The translations under genes were made by a program, and so were the position numbers. A stretch of DNA of 64,000 bases, from NCBI RefSeq assembly GCF_000226095.1, contig NC_016475.1:2604001-2668000 (forward strand). The letters are read 5' to 3'. This document shows, piece by piece, positions 49,226 to 59,581 of the stretch. The notes under the pieces are model-generated. The model saw nothing but the letters and a program-made list of their open reading frames with translations. It was not told the DNA's origin and ran no database searches. The stretch is from Thermothelomyces thermophilus ATCC 42464. Taxonomy: Eukaryota; Ascomycota; Sordariomycetes; Sordariales; Chaetomiaceae. How positions within the stretch are numbered: the first letter of the stretch is position 1; every line of letters begins with the position of its first letter.

Positions 49226-50434
49226 CTATAATTGTATCCGGGCCCGATTCTTATTCAAGCCTTCGAGGAGCATGCACGCCTGACATATATCCTGACTCGA
49301 CATGTAACCGCAGCGCTTGCAGTTTCCACGAACCTGACGAGCGACACCCTTCGATGCACCGTTGCCATTTCTTATGGGGAGGGCCTTCTGTTTCTCGCCC
49401 CCGTTCTTCTTGCTCTCGGACATTTCCTTGGCAACGTCAATCTCGAGCCCCTCGTGCGCTTCATTCTCCCTCAGCTGTTTGTCCATGGCAGCCATCTCGT
49501 CTCCTGGCGTCCGCCCGTTCTGCGAGCCGCACCCGCCGAGATCGTCCTCTGCAGGCACCAAGGAAGCCGTCTTCTGTCCCTTGCAAGCGCACGAGGACAG
49601 CGGCTCCCCGGGGACTAGCCTGGCCATGTCTTCTCCACTTCGAACTATGTCCAGAATGGCAGTCGGACGTACTCTCTCCAACTGCTTGATAAGGCTTCTA
49701 GCGCTCCCGCGAAACGCCTCAGGGCTGTATATGCACTCTGTGCTGAAGTAGTCGAGCTTCTTATGATGAGCATAAAGGACGATTTCCTTCTCATACGAGT
49801 ATTTAAGAGGCTTGCTTCTCTTGACTTCAGACTGGTCGTCTCCTGTGACGATACTGGTACTCCGAGAGAGACGGGCCAGATCGCCGCGGAGGAGGTTCAT
49901 GAGAACCGTCTCGGCGACATCGTCGGCATTGTGGCCCGTCACAACGTGCTTGATGCCCAGCATCTTTGCGCCACGGTCGAGTGCCTGCCGGCGGAAGACG
50001 CCGCAGTATGTGCAGTTGCCCTTCTTGCCGATGGTCTCGACGACCTGGTCCATCGTCCAGCCGTACAGCTCGTCATAGCCGACTACCGTGAGCGGCATGT
50101 CGTACTGCACGGCATTCCGCTTGACTGTCTCCAGCGAGTCGTCACGGTACCCTTTGATGCCTTCATCTATGCTCAAGAGAACCAGCTCGAGTCCATAGCC
50201 GTGTCGCTCATTTAGCGTCTTGAGAACAGAGGCCAAGACGGTCGAGTCCTTGCCGCCAGAGGCTCCTATTGCCACCTTCTCCCCGGGATAGAAGAGCCGC
50301 GATGATGTGATGGTGTGATGTACTTCGTCCTCGAAAACTCTAATGAAGCAAGCCTTGCACAGCTTTGCGTGGTTCTTGGGCCGTTTAATGAGCGCTCGCT
50401 CAGTCTTGCAATTGGCGCAAAGTACAGGCGCCAT
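49226..50434 (-). CDS. NCS6: Cytoplasmic tRNA 2-thiolation protein 1 (NCS6/CTU1)
   Basis: Single exon, 402 aa. The N-terminal zinc motif is [17 protein letters not shown] with CKACF, and the PP-loop ATP-binding site is [24 protein letters not shown] and [19 protein letters not shown] are the other catalytic segments, with the thiolation cysteine in CTYCG and its partner in [12 protein letters not shown]. The C-terminal zinc cluster ([18 protein letters not shown]) is present. With Ncs2/CTU2 it thiolates U34 of tRNA-Lys, tRNA-Glu and tRNA-Gln in the cytosol, using sulphur passed through Urm1. A disordered insertion of about 50 residues precedes the C-terminal zinc cluster. Start and length fit the family. 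Confidence 0.95.
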   Translation of the reverse strand: MAPVLCANCKTERALIKRPKNHAKLCKACFIRVFEDEVHHTITSSRLFYPGEKVAIGASGGKDSTVLASVLKTLNERHGYGLELVLLSIDEGIKGYRDDSLETVKRNAVQYDMPLTVVGYDELYGWTMDQVVETIGKKGNCTYCGVFRRQALDRGAKMLGIKHVVTGHNADDVAETVLMNLLRGDLARLSRSTSIVTGDDQSEVKRSKPLKYSYEKEIVLYAHHKKLDYFSTECIYSPEAFRGSARSLIKQLERVRPTAILDIVRSGEDMARLVPGEPLSSCACKGQKTASLVPAEDDLGGCGSQNGRTPGDEMAAMDKQLRENEAHEGLEIDVAKEMSESKKNGGEKQKALPIRNGNGASKGVARQVRGNCKRCGYMSSQDICQACMLLEGLNKNRARIQL

Positions 50435-50830
50435 ACTGAAGGCGAGGATTGGATCGTCAAAATGATGGTGGGGTATTAGTTCTGCTGAATGCGCGTACTT
50501 TCAAATCGTGGGTTAAATGTTGCTGTAAAACTTAAGGCCTGTTCTTATTCATGGCTTCTCGGGCTTTGCATTTGACTCGAAATGAAAGCCTAGATGAGTC
50601 TAACCAGTTGGTCGGCGCGGGGTTTCACGACAAGGATGTGTAACTACCGTATGTACGAAGTTCTTGCAGTGCCTGAAGCCTTTGGGCGCCGAAGATTTCC
50701 CGTCGTGCCCTGTTGGTCCGAGCTTCCGAAAATCCACAACCTCATATTCTGTGTGCAGCACCACCAAAATTTCCTCCTCAGAAATCTTCTCGACAACAAG
50801 CTCCGGTCCTGAGCATCGCCCAACGACGAA
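50435..50830. promoter_or_regulatory. Divergent promoter region of NCS6 and RPL8
   Basis: A 396-bp interval separates the start codons of NCS6 (minus) and the eL8 gene (plus). No specific operator was identified. Confidence 0.5.
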
Positions 50831-51990
50831 ATGGTAAGCACCTCATGACGATAACGCCGCCTGCAAGGAATCCTGGGATGCATACTTGCAACATGCGCTC
50901 AAAGGTTCCTCGGGATCCGCGAGTTGCATGGAATTCCGCTTGCTGGTTGCAAAACCGCAGGTGATGAAATTGGCTTGAGCTGGCTCGTGGTACGCGAAAG
51001 CGCCACCCGACCGCTCTTTAGAGCTCAGAAGACCGCAGTCAATGGAAAACATTTACTGATGTCTTCTCCTCAATGACAGCCTCCGAAGTCTGGTAAGAAG
51101 GTCGCCCCGGCCCCCTTCCCTCAGGGGAAGGCTGGCTCCAAGAAGGCCCCCAAGGTGAGTCGCTTCTCTAATAGAATGCCCCCTCTTCCCCCAAGAGAGC
51201 GTACTGACCTCTCCTTAGAACCCGCTCATCGAGAAGCGGCCTCGCAACTTCGGCATTGGCCAGGACATCCAGCCCAAGCGTAACCTGTCGCGCATGGTTA
51301 AGTGGCCGGAGTATGTCCGCCTCCAGCGCCAGAAGAAGATTCTCAACATGCGCCTGAAGGTGCCTCCTGCGATTGCCCAGTTCCAGAACGTCCTCGACAA
51401 GAACACGGCCGCTCAGGTCTTCAAGCTCCTCAACAAGTACCGCCCTGAGACCAAGGCCGAGAAGAAGGAGCGTCTTCTGAGGGAGGCTACCGCCATCAAG
51501 GAGGGCAAGAAGAAGGAGGATGTCAGCAAGAAGCCCTACGTCGTCAAGTACGGTCTCAACCACGTCGTTGGCCTGATTGAGAACAAGAAGGCTTCTCTCG
51601 TCCTCATTCCCAACGATGTCGATCCCATCGAGCTCGTCATCTTCCTGCCCGCTCTCTGCCGCAAGATGGGCATCCCTTACGCCATCATCAAGGGCAAGGC
51701 TAGGCTCGGCACTGTCGTCCACAAGAAGGTCGGTAACCTGAAATGACTTACTTTCCCCTCTTGAAGCACATGGCTGACCCATGCCGTAGACCGCCGCTGT
51801 TCTTGCGATCACCGAGGTGCGCTCCGAGGACAAGAACGAGCTCGCCAAGCTCATCTCTGCCATCAAGGAGGGCTACCTTGAGAAGAACGAGGATTCTCGC
51901 AAGCGCTGGGGCGGTGGCATCATGGGCGCCAAGGCCCAGAAGCGCATTGAGAAGCGTCAGAAGGCCATTGAGACGGCCATCAAGGTCTAA
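50831..51990 (+). CDS. RPL8: 60S ribosomal protein eL8 (L8/L7a)
   Basis: Exons 50831-50833, 51080-51154, 51219-51728 and 51790-51990 give 262 aa. The first exon is the ATG alone, followed by a 246-bp intron, a common design in fungal ribosomal protein genes. The product starts [14 protein letters not shown] and contains [15 protein letters not shown]. Its L7Ae/L30e domain includes [38 protein letters not shown] and the helix after VVHKKTAAV. It binds 25S rRNA in the large subunit. Codon use is strongly biased to C-ending codons and AAG, as expected for high expression. Confidence 0.96.
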
Positions 51991-52464
51991 TGAAGCATTG
52001 GAATGGTCGGTATGGGCGGGCTGCACTTACGAATGGCGTACGGGAATACCAAAACCAGACCAGGGTGAAATAAACTGCTTGCCTCGGCCACATGCGGGCG
52101 TTGGTACCGGGTTATGATTCTCTTTCTTTTTGCTCTGGGACAGCTGAATGAATGTCATGGATACCCCAAGGTTCATGACCTCGGAGTCTCGCATGCACTT
52201 GTGACCGTTCTCAACTCGCGCGTATTCATTGCGACCTCCTGTCTCACGATGATTCCGGGTTCGAGTTTCGGTTCCCAGGATTGTTATAGCATAAACAATA
52301 ATATGGGACGCGGCGCGAGATTGCCATTCGGTCTAGAAGGAAATCAGGGATTGCGCGAAGGGGCTCGGCGAGCTCGGTTTCAACGATTATCCGAACATTG
52401 TGCAACGCAAGTGAGGGATCGGCAGCACGGGTCTGTCCCAAATTAGCGGCGAGATAACTACTCC

Positions 52465-52958
52465 TACTCCGTACTTCACTTACACAAGCAACGACTCCGT
52501 AGGCGGTGTGGCTAGTGTATTCGGCTAGCGTCGAGACCGGGGGGTCCGCGTCCTCGGGCTACATGCGCTAAAGGAGAGAGAGCATGGGATTCTGGCCCAT
52601 GTTCAACCAAACTTTAGGTACCCACCCTCCATTATGTTGGCCGCTTGGCGACCTGGCAAAGCACACGGAGTGTACACTAAGCAAACCAGAAAGCGAAAGC
52701 GACGATCAACTACCATTATCTGATCCGCGGGCGCCAGTCGCATTGTATTGTATGCACACAAGTACGGAGTACCGACGAAGTGTTTATCGGGGCGCCCCCA
52801 TGTTCTTTGTCTCAGATCTCCAGTTTCCCCCTTGTGTGGGGGTTGTAGCGTACACTATGTATGTACTCCGCACTCGGTACCGGATGTCGAGAGAGTTTCA
52901 TGCAGCCCGCCAGGCCTATTACACCAAATGCGTTGAGGCTTACATAGTACGGAGCACC
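52465..52958. repeat. Cluster of TACGGAGTA / TACTCCGTA motifs
   Basis: Exact copies: TACTCCGTAC at 52465-52474 and TACGGAGTAC at 52763-52772. Partial copies: TACTCCG at 52864-52870 and GTACGGAGCACC near 52947. The motif is an interrupted inverted repeat, TAC-GGA-GTA. Confidence 0.7.
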
Positions 52959-53052
52959 GATGCCCTGCCCTGTCGCCTTGGCCGACCATCGCCCTGCTTA
53001 TTCTAGGTTGTCGCCTGAAACTCCGAGATAACCAAGTCCCTTGGCGCAAACA

Positions 53053-53069
53053 CCCCCCCCCCCCCCCCC
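53053..53069 (+). repeat. Poly-C tract (17 C)
   Basis: Uninterrupted C run on the plus strand in the intergenic region upstream of the carbonic anhydrase gene. Confidence 0.95.
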
Positions 53070-53408
53070 GGCGAAAGGAGATAACATCTGGTTCGGGTCG
53101 CACGGGTGCCAGGGTTGGGAAGGGGCGGGGGAGGGAGAAAAAGGCTTATTATGAGGCGTGCGAGTCCGCTTCGCATGCGTATGAAAATGCAGTTTTCCGT
53201 TTCTCGTTCGTCTCTCTCTTTCTCCCTCTCTCTCCAGTCCCAAGCTGACCTCGGAAGGGTGGAAGGGTGGCCTGTCGCTGAATGGAGCTCACCCCCAACC
53301 TCTCCCCACGCACTCGCAGGCCACACCGCCATCGTACGCGTGCTCCTCTCCCGCCCCCGCCCCCTCCCCGGCTTCAAGAGTGCTTGGCTCCTTATTAGCC
53401 CATCTTGT

Positions 53409-53415
53409 TATATAA
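53409..53415 (+). promoter_or_regulatory. Possible TATA element for the carbonic anhydrase gene
   Basis: TATATAA lies 404 bp upstream of the start codon, on the correct strand, followed by a pyrimidine-rich leader. The distance would imply a long 5' leader, so the assignment is tentative. Confidence 0.3.
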
Positions 53416-53818
53416 GCCGAAGCTTTCTTGGCGCGACTAGGCGTGAGAGATCGTCCACTCGATTCGGCCCCTGCCGTACCCCACGCTTTACCTGTTCGAG
53501 AACGAGGGTGGTCTGGTGTAAGTCGATCCGGGGGACGGATTGGACCACTAGGTCATAGGTACACCACACGAGGTGCATCTTAATACACTCGGTGCAATCC
53601 AACTTGGTGGACTGAGAAGGAGGCATATCGGTCCTTTTGGCGGCATATTAAATCCGAACCTCTCCTCTCTTCTCTTGGATCACCCCCAGCTCTTCTCGCG
53701 CTTCCATCCCGACCTTTTTTAGTTTTCTCCTTCTGTTTTCTTTTTTTTTTTATCTAGCGATACCATCTTGTTTTTGGTCCTTGATACTCGCCAGCTGTGT
53801 TGGACGAGATCATCCAAG

Positions 53819-54764
53819 ATGGCGCAAGGTAAGTGAGAGATTTCTCCGAGCGTATTCGAAAGGAAAGCATATTCAGTTCTGAGGCTAACTTCCGTCCTCC
53901 CCCGCGAGCAACAGACAGTTACCTCTACGCCCTCAGCTCCAACAATGCCTGGGCAGGCTACAAAGCGCACCAGAACCCAAACTTCTTCCCGAAGCTCGCA
54001 AGTGGACAATCTCCACAAATCCGTAAGTCCTCCTCACCCCCTCCCTCTTGTCTTGAAGAGAGAAAAAAGAGATGGGCGAAAGGTAGAGATAGTGGGAATG
54101 AGGATATGAGTGCTCGCGTGTGACGGGATGATGATTAACCCACCAACCAGTCTGGCTCGGCTGCTCCGACTCGCGCTGCCCAGAGACGACGATTCTGGGC
54201 CTGCAGCCGGGCGACGTCTTTACGCACCGCAACGTGGCCAACATTGTCTCGCCGACCGACATCAACACGGCGGCGGTCATCGAGTATGCGGTCGCGCACC
54301 TGCGCGTCCGCCACATAGTGCTGTGCGGCCACACGGCCTGCGGCGGCGCCGCGGCCGCGCTGGCCTCCTCCTCTGATGGCGGCGGCGGCGGCGGAAACAA
54401 GAGGCTCGGAGGGGTGCTCGACACGTGGCTGACGCCGCTGCGGGCGCTGCGGTCCGCCCACCGCGAGGCGCTGGACGCGATCGCGGACGACGCCGCCCGG
54501 GCGGTCCGGCTGGCTGAGCTCAACGTCGAGGCCGGGGTGCGCGTACTGATGGAGAATGAGGTGGTGCGGGAGGCGGTGCGGGACCGCGGGCTCGAGGTGC
54601 ACGGGTGCCTGTTCGATATAGGGAGCGGGAGGATCCGGGACCTCGGGATTGGGACGAGGCCCAAGCGGACCGTCCGGGGGTCCGGGACCGAAAGCGAGGA
54701 GGTGAGGGGAACACATGGGCAGCTGGTGTTTAACGGCAGTGGCGCGTCTCTGGCGGTGCGGTGA
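53819..54764 (+). CDS. Beta-class carbonic anhydrase
   Basis: Exons 53819-53828, 53915-54022 and 54151-54764 give 243 aa; introns are 86 and 128 bp. The first exon is just 10 nt. Zinc ligands are Cys44 (CSDSR), His100 and Cys103 (HTACGG), with the Asp46/Arg48 dyad of the active site. It interconverts CO2 and bicarbonate. There is no obvious mitochondrial presequence, so it is probably cytosolic, like S. cerevisiae Nce103. A Ser/Gly-rich insertion (GGGGGG) follows the second zinc motif. It converges with the ornithine cyclodeaminase-like gene. Confidence 0.93.
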
Positions 54765-55040
54765 GTTAGGTTCTTGGGACTGGCAGGTTTTGTCCTTTGT
54801 GGTAGGAGCATGTACATCATGGGCATTTGTTCTGTTCGAGTCAGGAGTCCTGGGGAGGATGGTGGCTTGCTTTCATTTCGATGGCGTAGTGTTCAGATGT
54901 TAACTGGGTATCTCCCTTAAGTCGTTTCTTCCACGGCTTGATAGCTTGATCTAAGCCCGTTTCTCGCTGGTCAAACGTGTGTATCTGTCGCTGGCGGACG
55001 TCACCCCACTAATTGGCATTGACGAGTAAGGTCAGGGTTG

Positions 55041-56522
55041 CTAGAATCCCGGGATATGGGTGCCGATGCCCTTCTGCTTCGCAAATTCTATGATGTGCAT
55101 GCCGATGGACAGATCCATCAGTCCCAGGCCGACGCTCTTGTAGATGACGTTTCCGGTCTGGAGCCACTGCTCCAAACTGTCCCTCTTTGTGTCGCGGGCT
55201 CTTTCGCTGAGTCCCTTGGGGACCAATAGTTCTCCAAGCCTATAGTTTGTGTGTCAGCCTCGTGATGGGAGCAGCAAGAGGCGATGAAGGGAAGAAGCGT
55301 ACTCGACCAACTGCTCCGGCTTCACTCCGACGTCGATGAGCTCTCCAGCCTCCTTCAACGCGCCTTCGATGGTATCAACCACCACGACCCCGGCCTCCCT
55401 CTCCCCCTTGGGCGTGAGAGCCTGCCTGACCAGCTCGCGCGGAAGCTCCCTCATCTGGGGCGTGTAGCTCCCGATCGCGACAACCAGCCGCGTCTTGTCG
55501 CCGCCCAGCGTCGCCGCGTCAAACAGCGGCTCGGTGGACGGCGTGCAGCAGAAGACCGCGTCCGCCTCCCGCAGCAGCTCCGTGAGCCGCGTAGCGTACC
55601 CTTCCTCATCCCCGCCCAGCACGCCAAACTCGCACCCGGCCCACCCCTCCCGCTCCCTAACCTCTGCGGGCACGCCCTCGGCTAGCTGCTTTGCCACCGC
55701 CGGCAGGGCCGATTTGCGTGGCCGCACCCCATCACTTCTTTCCTGCTCCTCCTCGGAATTAACATCACCGCTATCGGTAGTAGTAGTGGTAGTCGTGACA
55801 CCTGGCCCAGAGCGGCACACAAAGACCACACGGCGGACGTCAGGACCGCGGGCAAGTAGGGCCAGACGCGCGTGCCAGTAGGCCTGCCCACCGCGGCCAA
55901 AGACGACGATGGTGCGGAGGGGCGCGGAGCGGCGACGGACCAGGGCGAGCGAGGCCAGAGCCGTGCGGAAGCCGGTCAGCACGCTGGCATGCAGCAGGCC
56001 CAGGGGGGCGCCAGCCCGGTCGAAGAGGGCAATGGCGCCTGTGGGGCGGATCACGGCCGGTTTCGGCTGCGCTGTGCCGGTGGTAGTGGCAGCAGCTTCT
56101 TCGGGTTTTGCTGCTGCTGCTGATGACGCTGAAGTGAGAGTGATAACTTTGTGTTTTAATACCCCCGCCGAGGGTGGAATGTTAGCTTTAAATCATGGGG
56201 GAAAAGAAGCGGTTGATGAGGAAAGGAGCAGAGGGCCCTTCGTAAGTACAAACATCATACCCTTGACAGCGTTGCCGGCCGAGTTGCACGACGGCATGAA
56301 CAGGGTGGTCGCCCCCGTGTCGGCGCGGCGGACCGAGATGCGCTCGGGCTGGCGGGTGTCTGACGCCTCGCCCTCGCCCTCGCCCTCGCCCTCGCCTTGG
56401 GCGCCGGTCGAGTACTCGTACAGGGTCGACGCGAGGGCCTCACCGAAACCTTCGAGCTCGTCGAGCGTCAGGTTCTCGAGCAGGGACCGGATCTCGTCGT
56501 CGGTTAGGATTGTGAGCGTCAT
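55041..56522 (-). CDS. Ornithine cyclodeaminase / mu-crystallin family protein
   Basis: Exons 56522-56261, 56146-55303 and 55239-55041 (minus) give 434 aa; introns are 114 and 63 bp. The start MTLTILTDDEIRSLLENL and the joined NAVKVITL fit the family. A glycine-rich NAD(P)-binding segment follows the motif RPTGAIALFDRAGAPLG, but it reads VFGRGGQAYWHARL in place of the usual GAGxQA. AIGSYTPQMRELP and the C-terminal KSVGLGLMDLSIGMHIIEFA are strongly conserved. Members deaminate ornithine to proline or reduce imino acids; the substrate here is open. A hexanucleotide repeat encodes (GE)n in the N-terminal part, and a Thr-rich insertion lies after the nucleotide-binding region. Intron 1 has an AAG acceptor. 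Confidence 0.85.
56367..56398 (-). repeat. Hexanucleotide repeat encoding Gly-Glu units
   Basis: Plus-strand CCCTCG-type units repeat about five times and encode consecutive Gly-Glu pairs in the cyclodeaminase-like protein. Confidence 0.85.
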
Positions 56523-58396
56523 GTTGGCGGGAGTGTGCGGAAGAGCAAGAATTGGGTGTGCCGTTGTTCATCGGCTGCTATTGTGATTGTTGTTCTCTCC
56601 GGTCTGTTGACCAGTTCGAGAGATGCTCGGTGCTGGCGCCGGGTTCCTTCGGCCTCGGCTCCGAGGCGGATGGGCGGGTGTGCGATTTCGGCCATGCCAA
56701 GGCCGTGCTTGGCCGGAGACGGCGACGACCTCTGCAACGACCTCTGCAAGCGAAGGCCATTTGGTCAGGCTACCCAGAAATTGTGCACTTTTTTGATCTT
56801 CGGCCAAAAGACAGATTTGAAAGGAACAAAATGACAAAATTGACTCGGCTGGCTTCCTTTAGCATTAACTATTACAGAGGTTTCAGGGTCGAGCAGCGCG
56901 CCTCCTGATACGAGATGTATATCTTGCCTCACAGAAAAAGAACTCAGTCTGGATTGGTAAAATCACGCTGCTCAAAGCAGTAACTGACAGTATTACCATA
57001 ACGGGAAATGGACTCAAAAAGAACCTCAGGTAGCCCGCAGAGTCACACTTCGCCATGGCAGTTTTGGCAGGAACACCAGCCAGCACCATCTTGGCCCTAA
57101 GAGGATGCCTTAGTTCTGCCTCCCGGCCCATAAAGACCTCGGAAAGCGCCTTCCTAAGAACCAGTTTTAGAGGGTCCCTGAGGCGCAGGCAAGAGCAACA
57201 TAGAACATTCCTACTCCAATCCGTCATCTCTTTCAACACCGCAGTAGGTTCTAGTTTGAGCCACCAAGTCTCGGTCACCCATTGTATTGATGAGTTACCT
57301 GCTTCGTAGTATATCTTCGTTTCGCGCTTTATCATGGGCCTCCTAACCACGTTCAACGACCAGCACAAGAAGAGGGCACCCTCAGGTTGCAGCAGGTAAC
57401 CCCCAATTTCAAGGACATCGCTGGCAAGATGACCTGTCTCGGTTCCCTGCGGTGAGTCACCGTCGGAGATACGCTACGGCACCCTTGGTTTCGAGGCACC
57501 GTCAAACGTGTGTTTGGAGAAAGAGGGGGGGGTTTGTGGATGTGGTTCAATGAGGCCCCATAGGGTATCAAATACCCGAAGGGATACTTATATCGAATGC
57601 TTTATCCTAGAGGCCGCTCAGTTGAAGAGTTTGCTAACTTGCTCATCCCCATAATAGGGGCACTGAGTAGCCTAACGCCCTCCACTCTGTTTGGACCTAA
57701 GGCTACGCCATCTAGCTATAACCTCAGATAGGTAGCTTCCCGAGAAACTTAAGTAAGGAATTAAACTCTCTTCTAGGTAGTTTAGGATCCTGACCACGTT
57801 TCAGTACTTAGGTCGGCCGAGGTTGGGGAATCTCCGGCGATGAGATGAGCATTTTTGCCCTTCTCGTCACTGTCATCTTCCCCCGGTATTAAGGCACGCG
57901 TTAATGCTTCTTGCGCACCAGACAAGAGACGAGCCTTGACCGTTCTCGATTCCGAATCTCCCGGAGCAAAACAGCGGAGTGGCGCCTCAGCTTGCTCACT
58001 GCACACCCCAAGCATTGGCATCTGCATGAGCCAGCTCGTGTCGAGCTGACGACTAGCCCCATGGCTAGCTGCATCTCGGGCATGCAGCCTTTAGAAGCCA
58101 GCCAACACGACGCAGGAAGGGCGTGACACCAACAGTTTAGGTGGCAAAAGGCCAGGAAATGGCCAAGCTGGGAGGTGAAGTGGGCAATCCCGACGCCCCG
58201 GGCGCTCAGCGCAACGTGCTGTTTTCCACCTAATTACGCAAGCCAGCCAACCCGTGGATGACTTGCATGGAGACCTGGCTACCTAAGACAAGCAGACGCT
58301 CACGATATAAACACGGGAATGTCCTCAGCTGGGACATACGTAGCCTTGCCTTACTTTTCTGCATCTAGTCCGTGTCGCTCCGAGATAACCTCCGCT
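56523..58396. other. Gene-poor stretch of 1.9 kb, AT-richer
   Basis: No supported gene. Between 57560 and 57800 the sequence is richer in A/T and in CTAG/TTAG words than its neighbours. Minus-strand frames at 56883-57368 and 57782-58027 have no recognisable similarity. It may include remnants of old inserted DNA, but no terminal repeats were found. The end holds the peroxidase promoter. Confidence 0.45.
58306..58311 (+). promoter_or_regulatory. TATA box of the peroxidase gene
   Basis: TATAAA lies 86 bp upstream of the chosen start codon at 58397, a suitable spacing for an inducible secreted-enzyme promoter. Confidence 0.5.
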
Positions 58397-59581
58397 ATGA
58401 AGATCAGATATGTATTCCTCCTCTTCCTCGGCCTCGCTTCGCCTGGGGTCTCTCGGACTCTCCTGGGTATGAACAAATCTCTCGCCGGAGAAATCTCACC
58501 CGCCGCCGCGAAGCGTCAGACAGGGGAACTCCTAGCGGACCTCAGCACCCTCCCTGACGCCGCTCTGTCACCGGCGGGCTGGACGATCAAGAACATTCTG
58601 CTCGGCAACCGCGCGGCCGTATCACCGCAGGACCTGACCACCGTCTACACGGCCCCGGGACCGCTCGACAGCTCCGAATGCCGCCGCGAGACCTGCTGCG
58701 TGTGGAAGTACATCGCAGACGCCATGGCTACGTCCTTCCGCGACGGCGCCGGCAGGTGTAACGAGCTCGCGCGCCAGGCGGTCCGCCTGGGCTTCCATGA
58801 CGCCGGCACGTGGTCGAAGTCCGCGGGCGGCGGCGGCGCCGATGGGTCCGTCCTCTTGGCTCCCAGTGAGCTGGCGCGGGACGACAACCGCGCCCTCGAG
58901 GTCGTCGCGGCACAAATGGCGGCCTGGTACGCGGAGTGGCGGCCCCGCGGCGCCCGCATGGCCGACCTGATCCAGATGGGCGCGGTGGTAGCAGCCGCGT
59001 CATGCCCGCTGGGCCCCCGGGCACGCGCCTTCGTCGGGCGCAACGACAGTGCCACACCCGCCCCTCCGGACCGGCTCCCCTCGGCCGCCAACAGCGACGC
59101 CGCCGCGCTGGCGGCGCTGTTTGCTGACAAGACGCTCAGCCTCGGCGAGCTTGTCGCCCTCGTCGGTGCCCACACCACCAGCGTTCAGCGGTTCTTCGAC
59201 CCGCTCGCCGCCGGGTCCCCGCAGGACTCTACGCCGGGCGTCTGGGACACCCTCTACTACAACCAGACGGCCAGCTCGGATCCTCCGCAGGGCGTGTTTC
59301 GTTTCCCGAGCGACCTGGCGCTGTCGCAATACCCCCCCGCGCGTGAGCTGTGGCAAACATTTGCGAATGCGCAGGCTGTGTGGAATGATGTGAGCTTCAT
59401 TTTGCCATGTGTATTTTTCATGCGTCTTCTTCCTTTTTCACTGGTGAGAGACAGGAAGAGACAAGGTGCTAATGCTGGCTTGCAGGACTTTGCCGCTGCG
59501 TACGTACACCTTAGCGTGCTCGGTGTTGAGCACATCAATGACCTGACAGAGTGCACCGGTGTGCTGCCATTGTCGGGTTGA
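58397..59581 (+). CDS. Secreted class II-type fungal heme peroxidase
   Basis: Exons 58397-59389 and 59486-59581 give 362 aa; the intron is 96 bp. The N-terminus MKIRYVFLLFLGLASPGVS is a clear signal peptide, and this fixes the start; an upstream in-frame ATG at 58319 would bury it. The distal heme site is R130-L-G-F-H134-D, the proximal His is H259 in LVGAHTTS, and GADGSV supplies calcium-site residues. Cys pairs (ECRRETCC near the start, SCPLGPRA, TECTG at the end) suggest disulphides. It should oxidise phenolics or related substrates outside the cell with H2O2. Lignin-peroxidase or Mn-peroxidase type cannot be decided by eye. An extra 60-residue N-terminal stretch lies before the catalytic domain. 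Confidence 0.9.
   Translation: MKIRYVFLLFLGLASPGVSRTLLGMNKSLAGEISPAAAKRQTGELLADLSTLPDAALSPAGWTIKNILLGNRAAVSPQDLTTVYTAPGPLDSSECRRETCCVWKYIADAMATSFRDGAGRCNELARQAVRLGFHDAGTWSKSAGGGGADGSVLLAPSELARDDNRALEVVAAQMAAWYAEWRPRGARMADLIQMGAVVAAASCPLGPRARAFVGRNDSATPAPPDRLPSAANSDAAALAALFADKTLSLGELVALVGAHTTSVQRFFDPLAAGSPQDSTPGVWDTLYYNQTASSDPPQGVFRFPSDLALSQYPPARELWQTFANAQAVWNDVSFILPCVFFMRLLPFSLVRDRKRQGANAGLQDFAAAYVHLSVLGVEHINDLTECTGVLPLSG

Larger units (their letters stand above)
51991..53818. other. Intergenic region with motif cluster and poly-C tract
   Basis: No gene is supported. TACGGAGTA-type motifs cluster at 52465-52958. A run of 17 C lies at 53053-53069, followed by CT-rich sequence. A TATATAA element at 53409-53415 lies about 400 bp before the carbonic anhydrase start; the last part is that gene's leader. 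Confidence 0.5.

Noticed and set aside
48922-49689. Long plus-strand frame continuing from the MWFE gene into NCS6
   Set aside because: It runs antisense through NCS6. A phase-0 intron at 49018-49069 gives the short family C-terminus VEKRMS instead.
50834-51079. Possible C/D-box snoRNA in RPL8 intron 1 (TGATGA at 50962, CTGA at 51056)
   Set aside because: The boxes are spaced plausibly, but no terminal stem pairs the flanks and I could not match a guide to rRNA. An rRNA complementarity search could reopen it.
52244-52275. T-arm-like hairpin with GGTTCGAGTTTC that could belong to a tRNA
   Set aside because: No acceptor stem partner or D and anticodon arms at tRNA spacing were found.
56883-57368. 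Minus-strand frame of 161 codons with some hydrophobic character
   Set aside because: Rich in Arg, Cys and Trp without recognisable motifs, in an AT-shifted stretch; no flanking exons with matching phase.
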